Assembly (NCBI RefSeq): GCF_900700375.1
Contig: NW_021629779.1
Coordinates: 1-64,000, forward strand
Direction: 5' to 3'
Origin: Denticeps clupeoides
Lineage: Eukaryota > Chordata > Actinopteri > Clupeiformes > Denticipitidae
DNA length: 64,000 nucleotides
The position numbers were made by a program, and so were the translations under genes. The notes under the pieces are model-generated. The model had not been told where the DNA came from. It saw nothing but the letters and a program-made list of their open reading frames with translations, and ran no database searches. This document shows, in pieces, positions 18,158 through 30,059 of this stretch; the first letter of the stretch is position 1, and the number at the start of each line of letters is the position of its first letter.

Positions 18158-19198
18158 TCATCCTGCTCTCTGCAGCTCCATCAGAGTTTCTGAGGGATCA
18201 CTCGAGTTTAAGGAAACTCTCACTGATGCCGCTGCACGTTTCCTGTGTGATCGGATGAACAGGGAAGTGATGCCGAGAGGAATCGCCGCGGACAAAACTC
18301 CGAGGACGATGGGCAGCATGGTGAGGCCGAAGCCGGAGGAGATGTTCTCTGTGGAAAAGAGAAACGTGAGAAACCATGAAGCTCACCTGACAGTGACTTC
18401 TTCTTCTGAATGGACCCACCAAGCCGGAGTTTCAGTTTCCCTTCAATGCTGACGTGCTCTGTCTCACAGAAGAAGCTCTCTGCTGTTCCGTTCTCCAGCA
18501 TCAGGTAGTTGGTGATCTGGAAAGTTCCATCCTTTTGGGGCAGAAGGCCTGTGGTTGTGGTCCCGAAGAATACCTTTTTCCCACGATGCACCCAGCGGAC
18601 ACGGATGACGTTGGGATAGAAGCCCCTTACCGTGCAAGCCAGATACCGCCTGCCCTCTTCTCCAGCCAGAGAGACCTGCACCGTGGGCCTCACTGTGAAG
18701 CAGCGAGAGATGTGTCATCATGATGTTCCACCTGGGGGTGGTGAGTATCAGCCCCCATGGACCGGTGGACGTTGTGGGCGTGGTCACTGACCTGCCCTGG
18801 ACAGCGAGCTGTTGGACAGGGAGAAGACTGTCTGGACTGCAGAGCAGATCCTCATCAGGCGCATCTCCTTGCTCTTAAAGTAGAGTTTGCTCCGTCTCTC
18901 CTCCACCATGAAACTGCCCGCGTCGCTCCTGGCGGCCACGCCCTCCTCTTCCAGGTCCACGTGCATGATGTCTCTCTGGTTGTAGCCGTAGATCCAGAAC
19001 CGGCCTACTGGGCCCGCGCTGCTGAAGGTGCAGCCGATCAGCTGCTGGAAGGTGTGTTCTTCTGTGGAGACACAACGCTGTCAAACACACACACACACAC
19101 ACACCATCTCAGAACGAGTGTAAGGGGGGTTCTTGTGGACCTGCCCCTGAAGAGAGGGTTTCTAGTCCGGCTAGAAACCAAAAAAATAGCGCAGCCAT
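18158..19198 (-). CDS. MHC beta-chain, class II-type organisation, putative W-category
   Basis: Type I membrane protein, predicted partner of the divergent alpha gene. Exons 19198-19141, 19061-18792, 18692-18420 and 18348-18158 join in phase 1 throughout, as in classical MHC genes. They give 792 nt, or 263 aa. Residues 1-19 are a signal peptide (MAALFFWFLAGL...). Residues 20-109 are a beta-1 groove domain with the paired cysteines of LIGCTF and RICSAV and the basic helix ERRSKLYFKSKE. Residues 110-200 are a C1-type Ig domain (YLACTVRGFYP ... FFCETEH). The last exon is connecting peptide, membrane helix (GLTMLPIVLGVLSAAIPLGI) and a ~25-residue tail. Possible N-glycosylation sites are NSS and NGT. 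W-category is inferred mainly from the partner chain; ordinary divergent class II beta is the alternative. Confidence 0.85.
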
Positions 19199-19277
19199 CG
19201 TGTACGGAGACGCGGGGACGACGCAGTAAAGCGAAAGTGAAACCGCACACACCCCACTGCGGTGAAGGAGAGACGCC
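19199..19277. promoter_or_regulatory. 79-bp bidirectional promoter between the two MHC genes
   Basis: Only 79 bp separate the two ATG codons, so both 5' UTRs and the shared promoter must lie in or overlap this stretch. It contains an ISRE (19233-19244) and GC-rich flanks. I do not see a TATA box or a clear class II X/Y box (no ATTGG/CCAAT). Confidence 0.7.
19233..19244 (+). promoter_or_regulatory. Interferon-stimulated response element (ISRE/IRF site)
   Basis: GAAAGTGAAACC matches the GAAANNGAAA core bound by IRF factors and ISGF3. It lies 34 bp from the alpha ATG and 35 bp from the beta ATG, so it could drive both genes together on interferon signalling, as in MHC class I promoters. Confidence 0.7.
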
Positions 19278-20765
19278 ATGCGAGAACTTCCTGGACCATC
19301 CAGCGTTTTATTATGTCTTTGCTTCCAGCATGTGTTGTCATGGACCGGTAAGGCGCGTATTTAAAGCTTTTCATCTGTCGGGGACGTGCTTCTCGTGTTT
19401 GTCATTGCACCAGCACTAGATCTTTATATAAAACATGTTTATCCATCGTCAGAATGTACATATTCCAGATTACCAGTACGTGGGCGTGGCCTCGTACACC
19501 AGAACCAGGAGCGATGGCTCTCTGTCGCAGGAAGTGGTGGTCTTGGTGAACGAGGCCGTGTTCGCCTACTTCGACCCGACCCAGGAGACCTTCGTTCTGC
19601 GCCCCAGTGCGTCCGCGGGCTTCGGCGTGCTGGACGCCGCCGAGCGTGTGTACTGCGTGTCAGAGGTCACCAAGTCATTCCCCCGCCAGCAGGACTACCT
19701 CGAGCGGCTGACTGAGAAGACCGGCTCGGCCAGACCTCCAAAAGGTCAGTCGGAATCTGAAATCATGTCAACTGGACAGTTATTGTTATGAAGCAGGCGT
19801 CCCCGCTTCTCCTGCACCTGACGGGAAATGAAGTGACGTGATCGTCATTGTGAGACGCTGCAGCACAGCACACAGTGACACGGTGAAACGTGTCCTCTGT
19901 ATTTAACCGTCACCCTTGGTGACAGTGGGCACCATCAAGTGGACCTCAGGGGTACCTTCTGATTACGGCGCCACCGCTGGTCCAAATATAAACCTGTCTT
20001 CATGCAAGAATGGAACTTTACTTTCGCTTTTGCCCGTTGGAACATGTTTTCAAGTCAAAGTCCTCTCATCATATACGCGTGTACAAAAAGACAAAGTAAC
20101 ACACAACACAAGACATGAACAAGGACATTGTGCTCCGACCCATAATATAGTGCAGGACATGATATATAAGTGATGTAAATAATTTGTCTTCTTCCCTGCT
20201 CCCTGTTGTAAACTGTCCTTCAGCGAGTCCTTCCGTCAGCATCTACACCCACTTCCCAGCAACTGCTGGTGCCCGGAACGTTCTTTACTGCTACGCCACC
20301 GGCTTCTACCCAGGAGACATCGAGATCAGCGTCCTGCTCAATGGGCGTCCCTTCCCAGGGAAGGTGGTGACCTCTGACCTGGTGTACGGGGAGGACTGGA
20401 CCTTCAGGGTGTTTAAATACACGAACGTCACTCCACAGCCGGGAGAGGAGTACGCCTGCCTGGTGAAGCACAGCAGCATGGCTGAACCCAAAACCATCTC
20501 CTGGCGTGAGTGAGACAGACTACAATTCTCTTTCCAGAGATTCCAAATGAAACCCATACAACTCCAACTATTAAAATAACTTGTTTCATCTACATGCTGT
20601 CTAAATGTCTATAAGATGATTTTGTACTTTCGTACAGGCCCTGAAGAGCCTCCAGACTCGGTAGCGCCGCCTCCCTGGACGTGGGCCGCGTCTGTTGCTG
20701 TTGGTGCCGCTGTGGGAGGACTCATATCTCTGCTTATGTTGAAAAGGAGCTGTTTTTGGCAGTGA
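19278..20765 (+). CDS. MHC alpha-chain with beta-2-microglobulin-like Ig domain, putative W-category
   Basis: Exons 19278-19347, 19469-19744, 20224-20505 and 20638-20765 are all phase 1 and give 756 nt, or 251 aa. Residues 1-23 form a signal peptide (SSVLLCLCFQHVLSW). Residues 24-115 are an alpha-1 groove domain (GSLSQEVVVLVNEAVFAYFD resembles the beta-strands of class II alpha-1), with one cysteine (RVYCVSE). Residues 116-209 form a C1 Ig domain with CYATGFYPGDIE, TSDLVYGEDWTF, YTNVTP and EEYACLVKHSS, then PK...W. Residues ~210-251 are connecting peptide, membrane helix (ASVAVGAAVGGLISLLML) and the tail KRSCFWQ. The Ig domain matches beta-2-microglobulin far better than class II alpha-2, which is the reported hallmark of W-category alpha chains. 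Alternative: a divergent class II alpha gene. Confidence 0.87.
19855..19985 (-). mobile_element. Partial family B SINE in intron 2 of the MHC alpha gene
   Basis: Reverse-strand fragment carrying GTGACACGGTGAAACGTG, CTGTATTTAACCGTCACC and the GCACCATCAAG-type body, with a shortened head (CTTCTGATTACGGCGCC). Confidence 0.75.
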
Positions 20766-21051
20766 GCAGAGAGAATTTGTATTGAGTGCACTGAGGTTGA
20801 TTATCCATTATCAGCAACTGATGGAAGAGAGACAGGTCGATTCCATGGCTGCAACTCCTCAGTGACATATAATCACTTTCACTTTCATTTTTGATGTCGA
20901 AGCGGACAAATATGTCAGTTGTTCGTCAGGGTGAAACTGCAGGGGGAATTTTCCAAAATTAAAAAAAAAACACACTAACTCCACATAATGTGTACAGAAG
21001 CGTGTGTACGTATTATGGTGCAATTGCTGCGAGTAAAAATCAAAAGAATGA

Positions 21052-21057
21052 AATAAA
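21052..21057 (+). terminator. Polyadenylation signal of the MHC alpha gene (candidate)
   Basis: AATAAA lies about 290 bp after the alpha stop codon and before the tRNA gene. It is the first canonical hexamer I see there. Confidence 0.45.
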
Positions 21058-21247
21058 ATGATCCTCTGCTGACCACGCAAGGCGATTCCTTCTCGACTCT
21101 GGATGAATCGACTCTTCTGAGTCGACGCGCTCATATGAATCACATGTTTCTTGCGCTCCACGTAACTCTCGCGAGAAGAGGACGGATTTGGACGCAGGAT
21201 CGAGGCCTGGCGAGTTAAAACACGGCCCCGCCCCGCGGCCCTCCACC

Positions 21248-21319
21248 GGTTCCATGGTGTAATGGTTAGCACTCTGGACTCTGAATCCAGCGATCCGAGT
21301 TCAAATCTCGGTGGAACCT
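21248..21319 (+). tRNA. tRNA-Gln (CTG anticodon)
   Basis: A 72-nt cloverleaf. The acceptor stem GGTTCCA pairs with TGGAACC, followed by discriminator T. The D-arm region is TGGTGTAATGGTTAGCA, the anticodon loop is CTCTGAA with CTG, and the T-arm is GAGTTCAAATCTC. The A and B boxes are intact and there is no intron. It looks functional and is unrelated to the SINE heads nearby. Confidence 0.95.
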
Positions 21320-21399
21320 GCGCTTTTACAACCATTTTCATTTTGACGTTCCGAACCTAGATTTTTATTTAGAAAAGTGAGGCGATCCGCGCGAAGGAG

Positions 21400-21964
21400 G
21401 CAAGATGTTGAAATGCAGCCCCAGCAGCGCCGCTGCTCCCACCTGTTGCGCCGCCAGCAGAGGACGCTGCGCCGGCGCCGTTCGGGCAAGATGGCGGAGG
21501 ACGTGGCCGGGTCGGAGCTGTGAGAGACGGCGGATCGGAAGGTGAGGCTCCGTCCCGTTATTCGCTATCATCACCATCATCATCATCATCATCACGACTG
21601 TAATCCGAATCGCGGCTCTGGGGTTCGCGCATGGTTGATTTCATATAAACTGCTCCTCAGAGTTCCTGCGTGGAACCCTGACCTGATAATGATGGTTCTT
21701 CAGTTATCATCTGAACCAAAACCAGCTTGTTAGTTGTTGCTGATGCTGCTGATATGTTGATGTGATATTAATAATCATTATTATCATTGTTATAGTGACT
21801 GTAATCCAGCGTTATGAACACGTACACAGGGGCTGAGAAGATGACGGTCTGTAGTCAGTAGTGGTGAAGAACCTGGAGCAGATCTCCTCATCTCATCTCT
21901 CTGTTCTTCTCACAGGGAATAATAATAAGATCGGATCTGGCAGGTTCTCCGTGATGTTGCCATG
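21400..21964 (+). other. Promoter and first two exons of an unidentified gene cut by the gap
   Basis: A GC-rich segment has a YY1-like CAAGATGGCGG at 21488-21498. It is followed by a good donor (GATCGGAAG|GTGAGG, exon end 21541). A second exon, 21916-21964 (CTCACAG|GGAATAATAATA ... CCATG|GTGAGG), carries two ATGs at its end (21954 and 21962). Translation may begin there and continue into exons lost in the gap. The first exon also has a short upstream frame (MAEDVAGSEL). An ATC repeat lies at about 21567-21594. I do not recognise the gene. Confidence 0.5.
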
Positions 21965-21973
21965 GTGAGGACT

Positions 21974-21974
<1 letters not shown>

Positions 21975-22006
<32 letters not shown>

Positions 22007-22194
22007 GGGTTGTGTGTAGTGTGTGTCTGGTGAGTATGGGTGTGTGTGTGTGTGTAGTGTATGGGTGAGTATGGGTGTGTGTGTGGGGTGTGGGTGAGGG
22101 GTGTCGTGTAGCGGTAGTGTGTATGGGTGTGTGTGGGTGTGTAGGGTGTGGTAGTTATTGTGTTGTGTGTGGTGTTATGTATGGTGTGTGTGTA
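21975..22194. repeat. GT-rich low-complexity sequence abutting the gap
   Basis: Imperfect (GT)n and GTGGGT motifs run directly into the Ns. Such sequence commonly ends contigs. Confidence 0.9.
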
Positions 22195-22694
22195 NNNNNN
22201 NNNNNNNNNNNNNNNNNNNNNNNNNNNNNNNNNNNNNNNNNNNNNNNNNNNNNNNNNNNNNNNNNNNNNNNNNNNNNNNNNNNNNNNNNNNNNNNNNNNN
22301 NNNNNNNNNNNNNNNNNNNNNNNNNNNNNNNNNNNNNNNNNNNNNNNNNNNNNNNNNNNNNNNNNNNNNNNNNNNNNNNNNNNNNNNNNNNNNNNNNNNN
22401 NNNNNNNNNNNNNNNNNNNNNNNNNNNNNNNNNNNNNNNNNNNNNNNNNNNNNNNNNNNNNNNNNNNNNNNNNNNNNNNNNNNNNNNNNNNNNNNNNNNN
22501 NNNNNNNNNNNNNNNNNNNNNNNNNNNNNNNNNNNNNNNNNNNNNNNNNNNNNNNNNNNNNNNNNNNNNNNNNNNNNNNNNNNNNNNNNNNNNNNNNNNN
22601 NNNNNNNNNNNNNNNNNNNNNNNNNNNNNNNNNNNNNNNNNNNNNNNNNNNNNNNNNNNNNNNNNNNNNNNNNNNNNNNNNNNNNNNNNNNNNN
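22195..22694. other. Assembly gap, exactly 500 Ns
   Basis: The run is exactly 500 N, a round placeholder for a scaffold join of unknown size. The right contig begins inside sequence homologous to the left arm, so the join sits at the boundary of the inverted duplication. Confidence 0.99.
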
Positions 22695-23381
22695 AAAACC
22701 AAAAAAACCCCAAAAAATCGGTACGACTAGGTGTTCAGGGCAAAGAAATTCTCTGTAAACTTGTGTTGTCGTTCGTGAACAATTCGTTCAGAAGAACAAA
22801 TCGTTCCTCAGGCGATTAGTTCGTTTCTCAGCCGGCGTACCGCGGGAGGGCGGGGCCAAGCGCACGCACTGTGCCGCGTCGCCGGAGCCCGAATGAACGA
22901 ATCACTCGGTGAACGACTCCTGAATCAGTGTAGTGAGCTGTGGGCACGGTGGCGATTCGGGATTCGAACCGGCAACCCTCCGGTTACGGGGCCGCTTCCT
23001 TAACCGCCAGGCCAGTCCCCCACCACCAGAAATCATGCAGTCGAGGTTCCCACATTTGGGGTATTCGCGGGGGTCCAACATGCTTTGTGCGCGTTACAAG
23101 TCTGTTTATATATATATAAATATATCAGAATCGTATTTATTGCAAGCAAATACAAGGAATTTGATTCGGGTAGATGGTGTCTCTCAAGTACAGAGTAGAA
23201 GAGCAGAAGTGTTATTTGTACAAGTTGTAGAATTATAAATATATATACTGAATATAAGTATATGTATGAATGTACATTGGTCTATAAGTGTATAAAGATG
23301 AACAATGTGCAGTACAGTAAACAGGCCCAAAATCTAAATCCTGTAACCAGTGTACATAAGGTGCAGTGTGCAATGTTAGGT

Positions 23382-23382
<1 letters not shown>

Positions 23383-23430
<48 letters not shown>
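23383..23430. repeat. (GT)n microsatellite
   Basis: Mirrored copy of the run at 13496-13542. Confidence 0.9.
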
Positions 23431-23877
23431 GTGTGTATCTCCCCCCCACCTCAGACTTTCTGCTTTCATTGCCAACTACATCGGCAGCATCCATTTCACC
23501 ACCTCAGCATCCCTTTCCGTGCTGATAAAAACATCACCATCTTTAAAATGACAGAAATGAAACTCTGAAAAAGCTTAAATGCATCTATAAACCGCATCAC
23601 CTGCGGCGATGAACGTCCACGTCCAGTTTCCCGTCTCGCACTTTGTGTTCCACAGTGATGTAGCGCGCGTTTTCCCGCAGGTTCCGACCTATGAAAGGGC
23701 GGCAGGAGGAGTTGAAGGAGGTGATCGAGCGCTTTAAGAAGCACGACAATCTGGAGAAGGCCTTCAAGGCCCTGACGTCAGGAGACTGGTCCAGACATCA
23801 CTTTGTCCACAAGACCAAGGCCCAGGAGAAGCTCTTTAAAAAGCATGTGCGTGGGATATATACCCATTACATATATA

Positions 23878-24749
<872 letters not shown>

Positions 24750-25639
24750 TGAGACGCGGCGTGATGAACTCCGACCTCCCGGCACATAACGCCTCGCATG
24801 CGGAGAGGAGCGCGTTACGGTTAAACCCGGAGAAGTGCTAATAAAAAGGTGACGAACGTGCCGGTTCCCCCGACAGGAAGCGGTACGACAAGATGGAGCA
24901 CCTGGTCGGCTGCATCGCCGAGCTGACGAGGAGCGAGGAGAACCTGCTGCTGCGCCACGGCGAGAACGACTTCAGCGTCATGTACTCCACCCGCAAGAAC
25001 TGCGCCCAGCTGTGGCTCGGCCCGGCGGCCTTCATCAACCACGGTACCGGCCGCCGCTGCCGCGCTGTCCTCTCCGCCGCGGAGGCTGGAGACACGTGTC
25101 CCGCTCACCTTTTACTCTCTTTCCTTGCAGATTGTCGGCCGAACTGTAAAGTAAGTCAGGCCCCGCCCCCCCGCACCGCCGCCACCGGCGTCCCCGTCAC
25201 CTTCTCTCTTCCTGTTGCAGTTCGTGTCCACCGGGCGGGACACCGCCTGCGTCAAGGTCCTGCGGGACATCGAGCCCGGCGAGGAAATTTCCTGTCACTA
25301 TGGAGACGGCTTTTTGGGGAGAACAACGAGTTCTGTGAATGCTACACGTGTGAAAGGTACCGGTCGCCGCGTTCTCCGTTCTTCCGGTTAAAGCCGCTCG
25401 CTCGAGGAACCGTGCTCTTTATCATCGTCCCAGGCGGGGAACCGGCGCCTTTAAATCGACAGTGGGAGGAGTCGCGGCCGCCGCCCCCGTCATCAACAGC
25501 AAGTACGGCCTGAGGGAGACGGACCGGCGGCTGAACCGTCTGAAGAAGCTGGGCGAGACGGAGGACGCGCCGGAGACACACGCAGGTCTCCATATTCAGG
25601 ACGCCGTGATGTTTCATTTATTCATCTTACATCTTATAA

Positions 25640-26838
25640 TAATGCACTTTTACAGTATTTACCAGACGCCCTTATCCAGAGGGACTTACAGTCAGTAGTT
25701 ACAGGGACAGTCCCCCCCTGGAGACACTCAGGGTTACAGTGAGTAGTTACAGGGACAGTCCCCCCCTGGAGACACTCAGGGTTACAATCAGTAGTTACAG
25801 GGACAGTCCCCCCCTGGAGACACTCAGGGTTACAGTCAGTAGTTATAGGGACAGTCCCCCCCCTGGAGACACTCAGGGTTACAATCAGTAGTTACAGGGA
25901 CAGTCCCCCCGCCTGGAGACACTCAGGGTTACAATCAGTAGTTACAGGGACAGTCCCCCCCTGGAGACACTCAGGGTTACAGTCAGTAGTTACAGGGACA
26001 GTCCCCCCCTGGAGACACTCAGGGTTACAGTCAGTAGTTACAGGGACAGTCCCCCCCTGGAGACACTCAGGGTTACAGTCAGTAGTTACAGGGACAGTCC
26101 CCCCCTGGAGACACTCAGGGTTACAGTCAGTAGTTATAGGGACAGTCCCCCCCTGGAGACACTCAGGGTTACAGTCAGTAGTTACAGGGACAGTCCCCCC
26201 CTGGAGACACTCAGGGTTACAGTCAGTAGTTACAGGGACAGTCCCCCCCTGGAGACACTCAGGGTTACAGTCAGTAGTTATAGGGACAGTCCCCCCCTGG
26301 AGACACTCAGGGTTACAATCAGTAGTTACAGGGACAGTCCCCCCCTGGAGACACTCAGGGTTACAGTCAGTAGTTATAGGGACAGTCCCCCCCCTGGAGA
26401 CACTCAGGGTTACAGTCAGTAGTTACAGGGACAGTCCCCCCGCCTGGAGACACTCAGGGTTACAATCAGTAGTTACAGGGACAGTCCCCCCCTGGAGACA
26501 CTCAGGGTTACAGTCAGTAGTTACAGGGACAGTCCCCCCCTGGAGACACTCAGGGTTACAGTCAGTAGTTACAGGGACAGTCCCCCCCTGGAGACACTCA
26601 GGGTTACAGTCAGTAGTTACAGGGACAGTCCCCCCCTGGAGACACTCAGGGTTACAGTCAGTAGTTACAGGGACAGTCCCCCCCTGGAGACACTCAGGGT
26701 TACAGTCAGTATTTACAGGGACAGTCCCCCCCTGGAGACACTCAGGGTTAAGTGTCCTGCTCAGGGACACGATGGTAGTAAGTGGGGTTTGAACCTCTGG
26801 TTTATAGGCGAGTGTGTTACCCGCTAGGCTACTACCAC
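25640..26838 (-). repeat. Internally expanded family A SINE (right arm, ~22 copies of 48 bp)
   Basis: Reverse-complement counterpart of 10133-11278, with a slightly longer array. The SINE tail is at 25650-25690 and the tRNA-like head at 26770-26838. Confidence 0.92.
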
Positions 26839-26847
26839 CCACATGAT

Positions 26848-27080
26848 TTTGGTCAGTAGTGGCCTAGCGGTTAAGTAAGTGGCCCTGTAATCAGAAGGTT
26901 GCCGGTTCGAATCCCGCCCCTCCAAGGTGCCACTGAGGTCCCCTTGATGAAGGTCCCGTCCCCACACACTGCTCCCCGGGCGCCTGTCATGGTGCCCACT
27001 GCTCACTCAGGGTGATGGTTAAATACAGAGGACACGTTTCACTGTGTCACCGTGTGCTGTGCTGCTGTGTATCACTTCAC
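26848..27080 (+). mobile_element. Family B SINE in intron 8 of the right kmt5b copy
   Basis: Mirror of 9893-10122: a full element with GGTTCGAATCCC head, CCCCGGGCGCCTGTCATGG body and GTGTATCACTTCACTTT end. Confidence 0.85.
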
Positions 27081-28534
27081 TTTACACACTTTACATGATG
27101 TCAAATGATGTACAGAATGATTTTTCTTATTTTCTTCATTTCTTTATTTTAGGGAGGAAGCGGACGGGCGGCGCCGGTGCAAAGCTGAAAGCCGCCCCGC
27201 CCCCGCTGAGAACTCTGACCTCGCCTCCCGACCCGGAGAGCAACAGCAGGGCGCCGAGGAGACCCAAGGTCAAATTCCGGAGGCGGAGCCGGGGCACCCA
27301 GGCCGGCCCCGCCCATGGGGCTCTGAGCCCGGTCCTGTGCCAGGAAAACGGGGCGGAGCCTGTCCACGGCCCGGGCTGCCCGACGAGCCGCCATGCGGCG
27401 AGAGAGAAGAGCCTCGGGCCGCCGCGGTGCGGGCGCGGCCGGGCGTGTCCCTACAGGACTCGGAGGCTGACCCGCACGCTGGCGGCGGAGAGCGAGCTGG
27501 AGGTCCACAGTCCCCGCGTGCCCGGTGGGGCGGTGGTGAAGGCGGAGCCGGGCGATGTGGAGGCGGACCTGAGCCATGGGGCGGGGCCGAAGGAGCCAGC
27601 GCTGCACTCCTCCACCTGCGGCCGGTTCACCCAGCTGCGGCCGGACAGTACGGTGAAGAAGGAGCCGCGGGACTTCTTGTCCCCTCCTGACAGTTTGAGG
27701 GACGACGGTCACAGGACACATGCAGTAAAGCCACGGGGTCGTAAGTCAAAGGGCAGCAGGAGGTCACCAGGCAAAGGGAAGAAAAAGCGGCGAATCACGC
27801 GCTACGACGCGCAGCTGATTGTGGAGAACCTCACCGGCATTCCCAAGATCACGCTCCGCCGGCGCAGGGACAGCGGCAGCAACAAGACCACCTGTCCGGG
27901 ACAGAAGCCCCTGGACTCGTCCACACCTTCCAAGATCAGCATCAAGTTCAGCAAGGAGCACGACGGGGAGAAGGTCGACTCGTACGTGGCAAAGCTGAAC
28001 AACGGGGCTGCTGGTGGTGGTTCCACAGAGCTGAAGATCCAGCTGAAGCGTGAGGACGTTCAGCAGGACCTGGACCCTGAGCCCAGCAGCGAACAGTCTT
28101 CATCGGAGGAGGACGAGGACGACTTTATTCCCCTTCCTCCTCCAAAGCGCCTGCGTCTCATCGTGGGGAAAGACTCCATAGACATCGATATTTCCTCCAG
28201 GAGGAGAGAGGACCAGCTGCTGAGGCTGAATGCATGAACCTGGTCCACGTCTTCATCAGCGCTCTGGGGGTTGATGTAAAAATTTGATTCTCCAAGAAAA
28301 TGTCATTAATGTCAAATGTCATTTGTCATTTAACAAAAATGCACTTAACTTTTGTAACGATCAGACTGTAGAGTGGAAATAATTTTCATCTCTTAGTGTG
28401 ACGTTCTAATCAAACCGCGAAAACTTGAAGACTGAAAAATTATTTAATGTCCTCCTGTATCAGTGGACACCTCACAACTGACTGGGAGCAGCTGGTCTTA
28501 CCTCAAACTCCACCTCACTCATACACCAAACATT

Positions 28535-30025
28535 GATCACACCCAACATCGGCCACGCCCACCCTCTCTCGTCCTCCACCGTGCCCAACATCGGCCATGC
28601 CCACCCTCTCTCATCTTCCACCGCGCCCAACATCGGCCACGCCCACCCTCTCTCGTCCTCCACCGCGCCCAACATCGGACACACCCACCCTCTCTCGTCC
28701 TCCACCGCGCCCAACATCGGCCACACCCACACTCTCGTCGTCCACCGCGCGTCCTCCAACATCGGCCACACCCACACTCTCTCGTCCTCCACCACACCCA
28801 ACATCGGCCACGCCCACCCTCTCTCGTCCTCCACCTCGCCCAACATCGGCCAAACCCACCCTCTCTCGTCCTCCACCACACCCAACATCGGCCACGCCCA
28901 CCCTCTCTCGTCCTCCACCTCGCCCAACATCGGCCAAACCCACCCTCTCTCGTCCTCCACCACACCCAACATCGGCCACACCCACCCTCTCTCGTCCTCC
29001 ACCACACCCAACGTCGGCCACGCCCACCCTCTCTCGTCCTCCACCACACCCAACATCGGCCACGCCCACCCTCTCTCGTCCTCCACCTCGCCCAACATCG
29101 GCCAAACCCACCCTCTCTCGTCCTCCACCACACCCAACATCGGCCACACCCACCCTCTCTCGTCCTCCACCACACCCAACGTCGGCCACACCCACCCTCT
29201 CTCGTCCTCCACCGCGCCCAACATCGGCCACACCCACACTCTCTCATCCTCCACCACACCCAACGTCGGCCAAACCCACCCTCTCTCGTCCAACATCGGC
29301 CAAACCCACCCTCTCTCGTCCTCCACCGCGCGTCCTCCAACATCGGCCAAACCCACCCTCTCTCGTCCTCCACCACGCCCAACATCGGCCACGCCCACCC
29401 TCTCTCGTCCTCCACCGCGCGTCCTCCAACATCGGCCAAACCCACCGTCTCTCGTCCTCCACCGCGCCCAACATCGGCCACACCCACACTCTCTCGTCCT
29501 CCACCACACCCAACATCGGCCAAACCCACCCTCTCTCGTCCTCCACCGCGCCCAACGTCGGCCACACCCACCCTCTCTCGTCCTCCACCGCGCCCAACAT
29601 CGGCCACACCCACACACTCTCGTCCTCCACCACACCCAACATCGGCCACGCCCACCCTCTCTCATCCTCCACCACACCCAACATCGGCCACGCCCACCCT
29701 CTCTCGTCCTCCACCGCGCCCAACATCGGCCACGCCAACCCTCTCTCGTCCTCCACCGCGCGTCCTCCAACATCGGCCAAACCCACCCTCTCTCGTCCAA
29801 CATCGGCCAAACCCACCCTCTCTCGTCCTCCATCGCGCGTCCTCCAACATCGGCCAAACCCACCCTCTCTCGTCCTCCATCGCGCGTCCTCCAACATCGG
29901 CCAAACCCACCCTCTCTCGTCCTCCACCGCGCCCAACATCGGCCAAACCCACCCTCTCTCGTCCTCCACCGCGCCCAACGTCGACCCCACCCAGCCTCTG
30001 TTGTCTTCTACCACACCCAACATCC
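28535..30025. repeat. 42-bp minisatellite, about 35 copies (right arm)
   Basis: Same 42-bp unit as 5695-8432 in reverse complement, about 1.25 kb shorter and with a different order of unit variants (many CCACAC and CCAAAC types). The flanks are collinear with the other arm, so this is length variation of one locus. Confidence 0.95.
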
Positions 30026-30059
30026 ACCACATACTATCATCTTTATCAGTGAATATTAG

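Noticed and set aside
18220-18693. Reading the Ig exon of the MHC beta gene on into the following intron as one 157-codon protein
   Set aside because: A clear donor at 18419-18420 and the membrane exon at 18348 show the frame after it is intronic.
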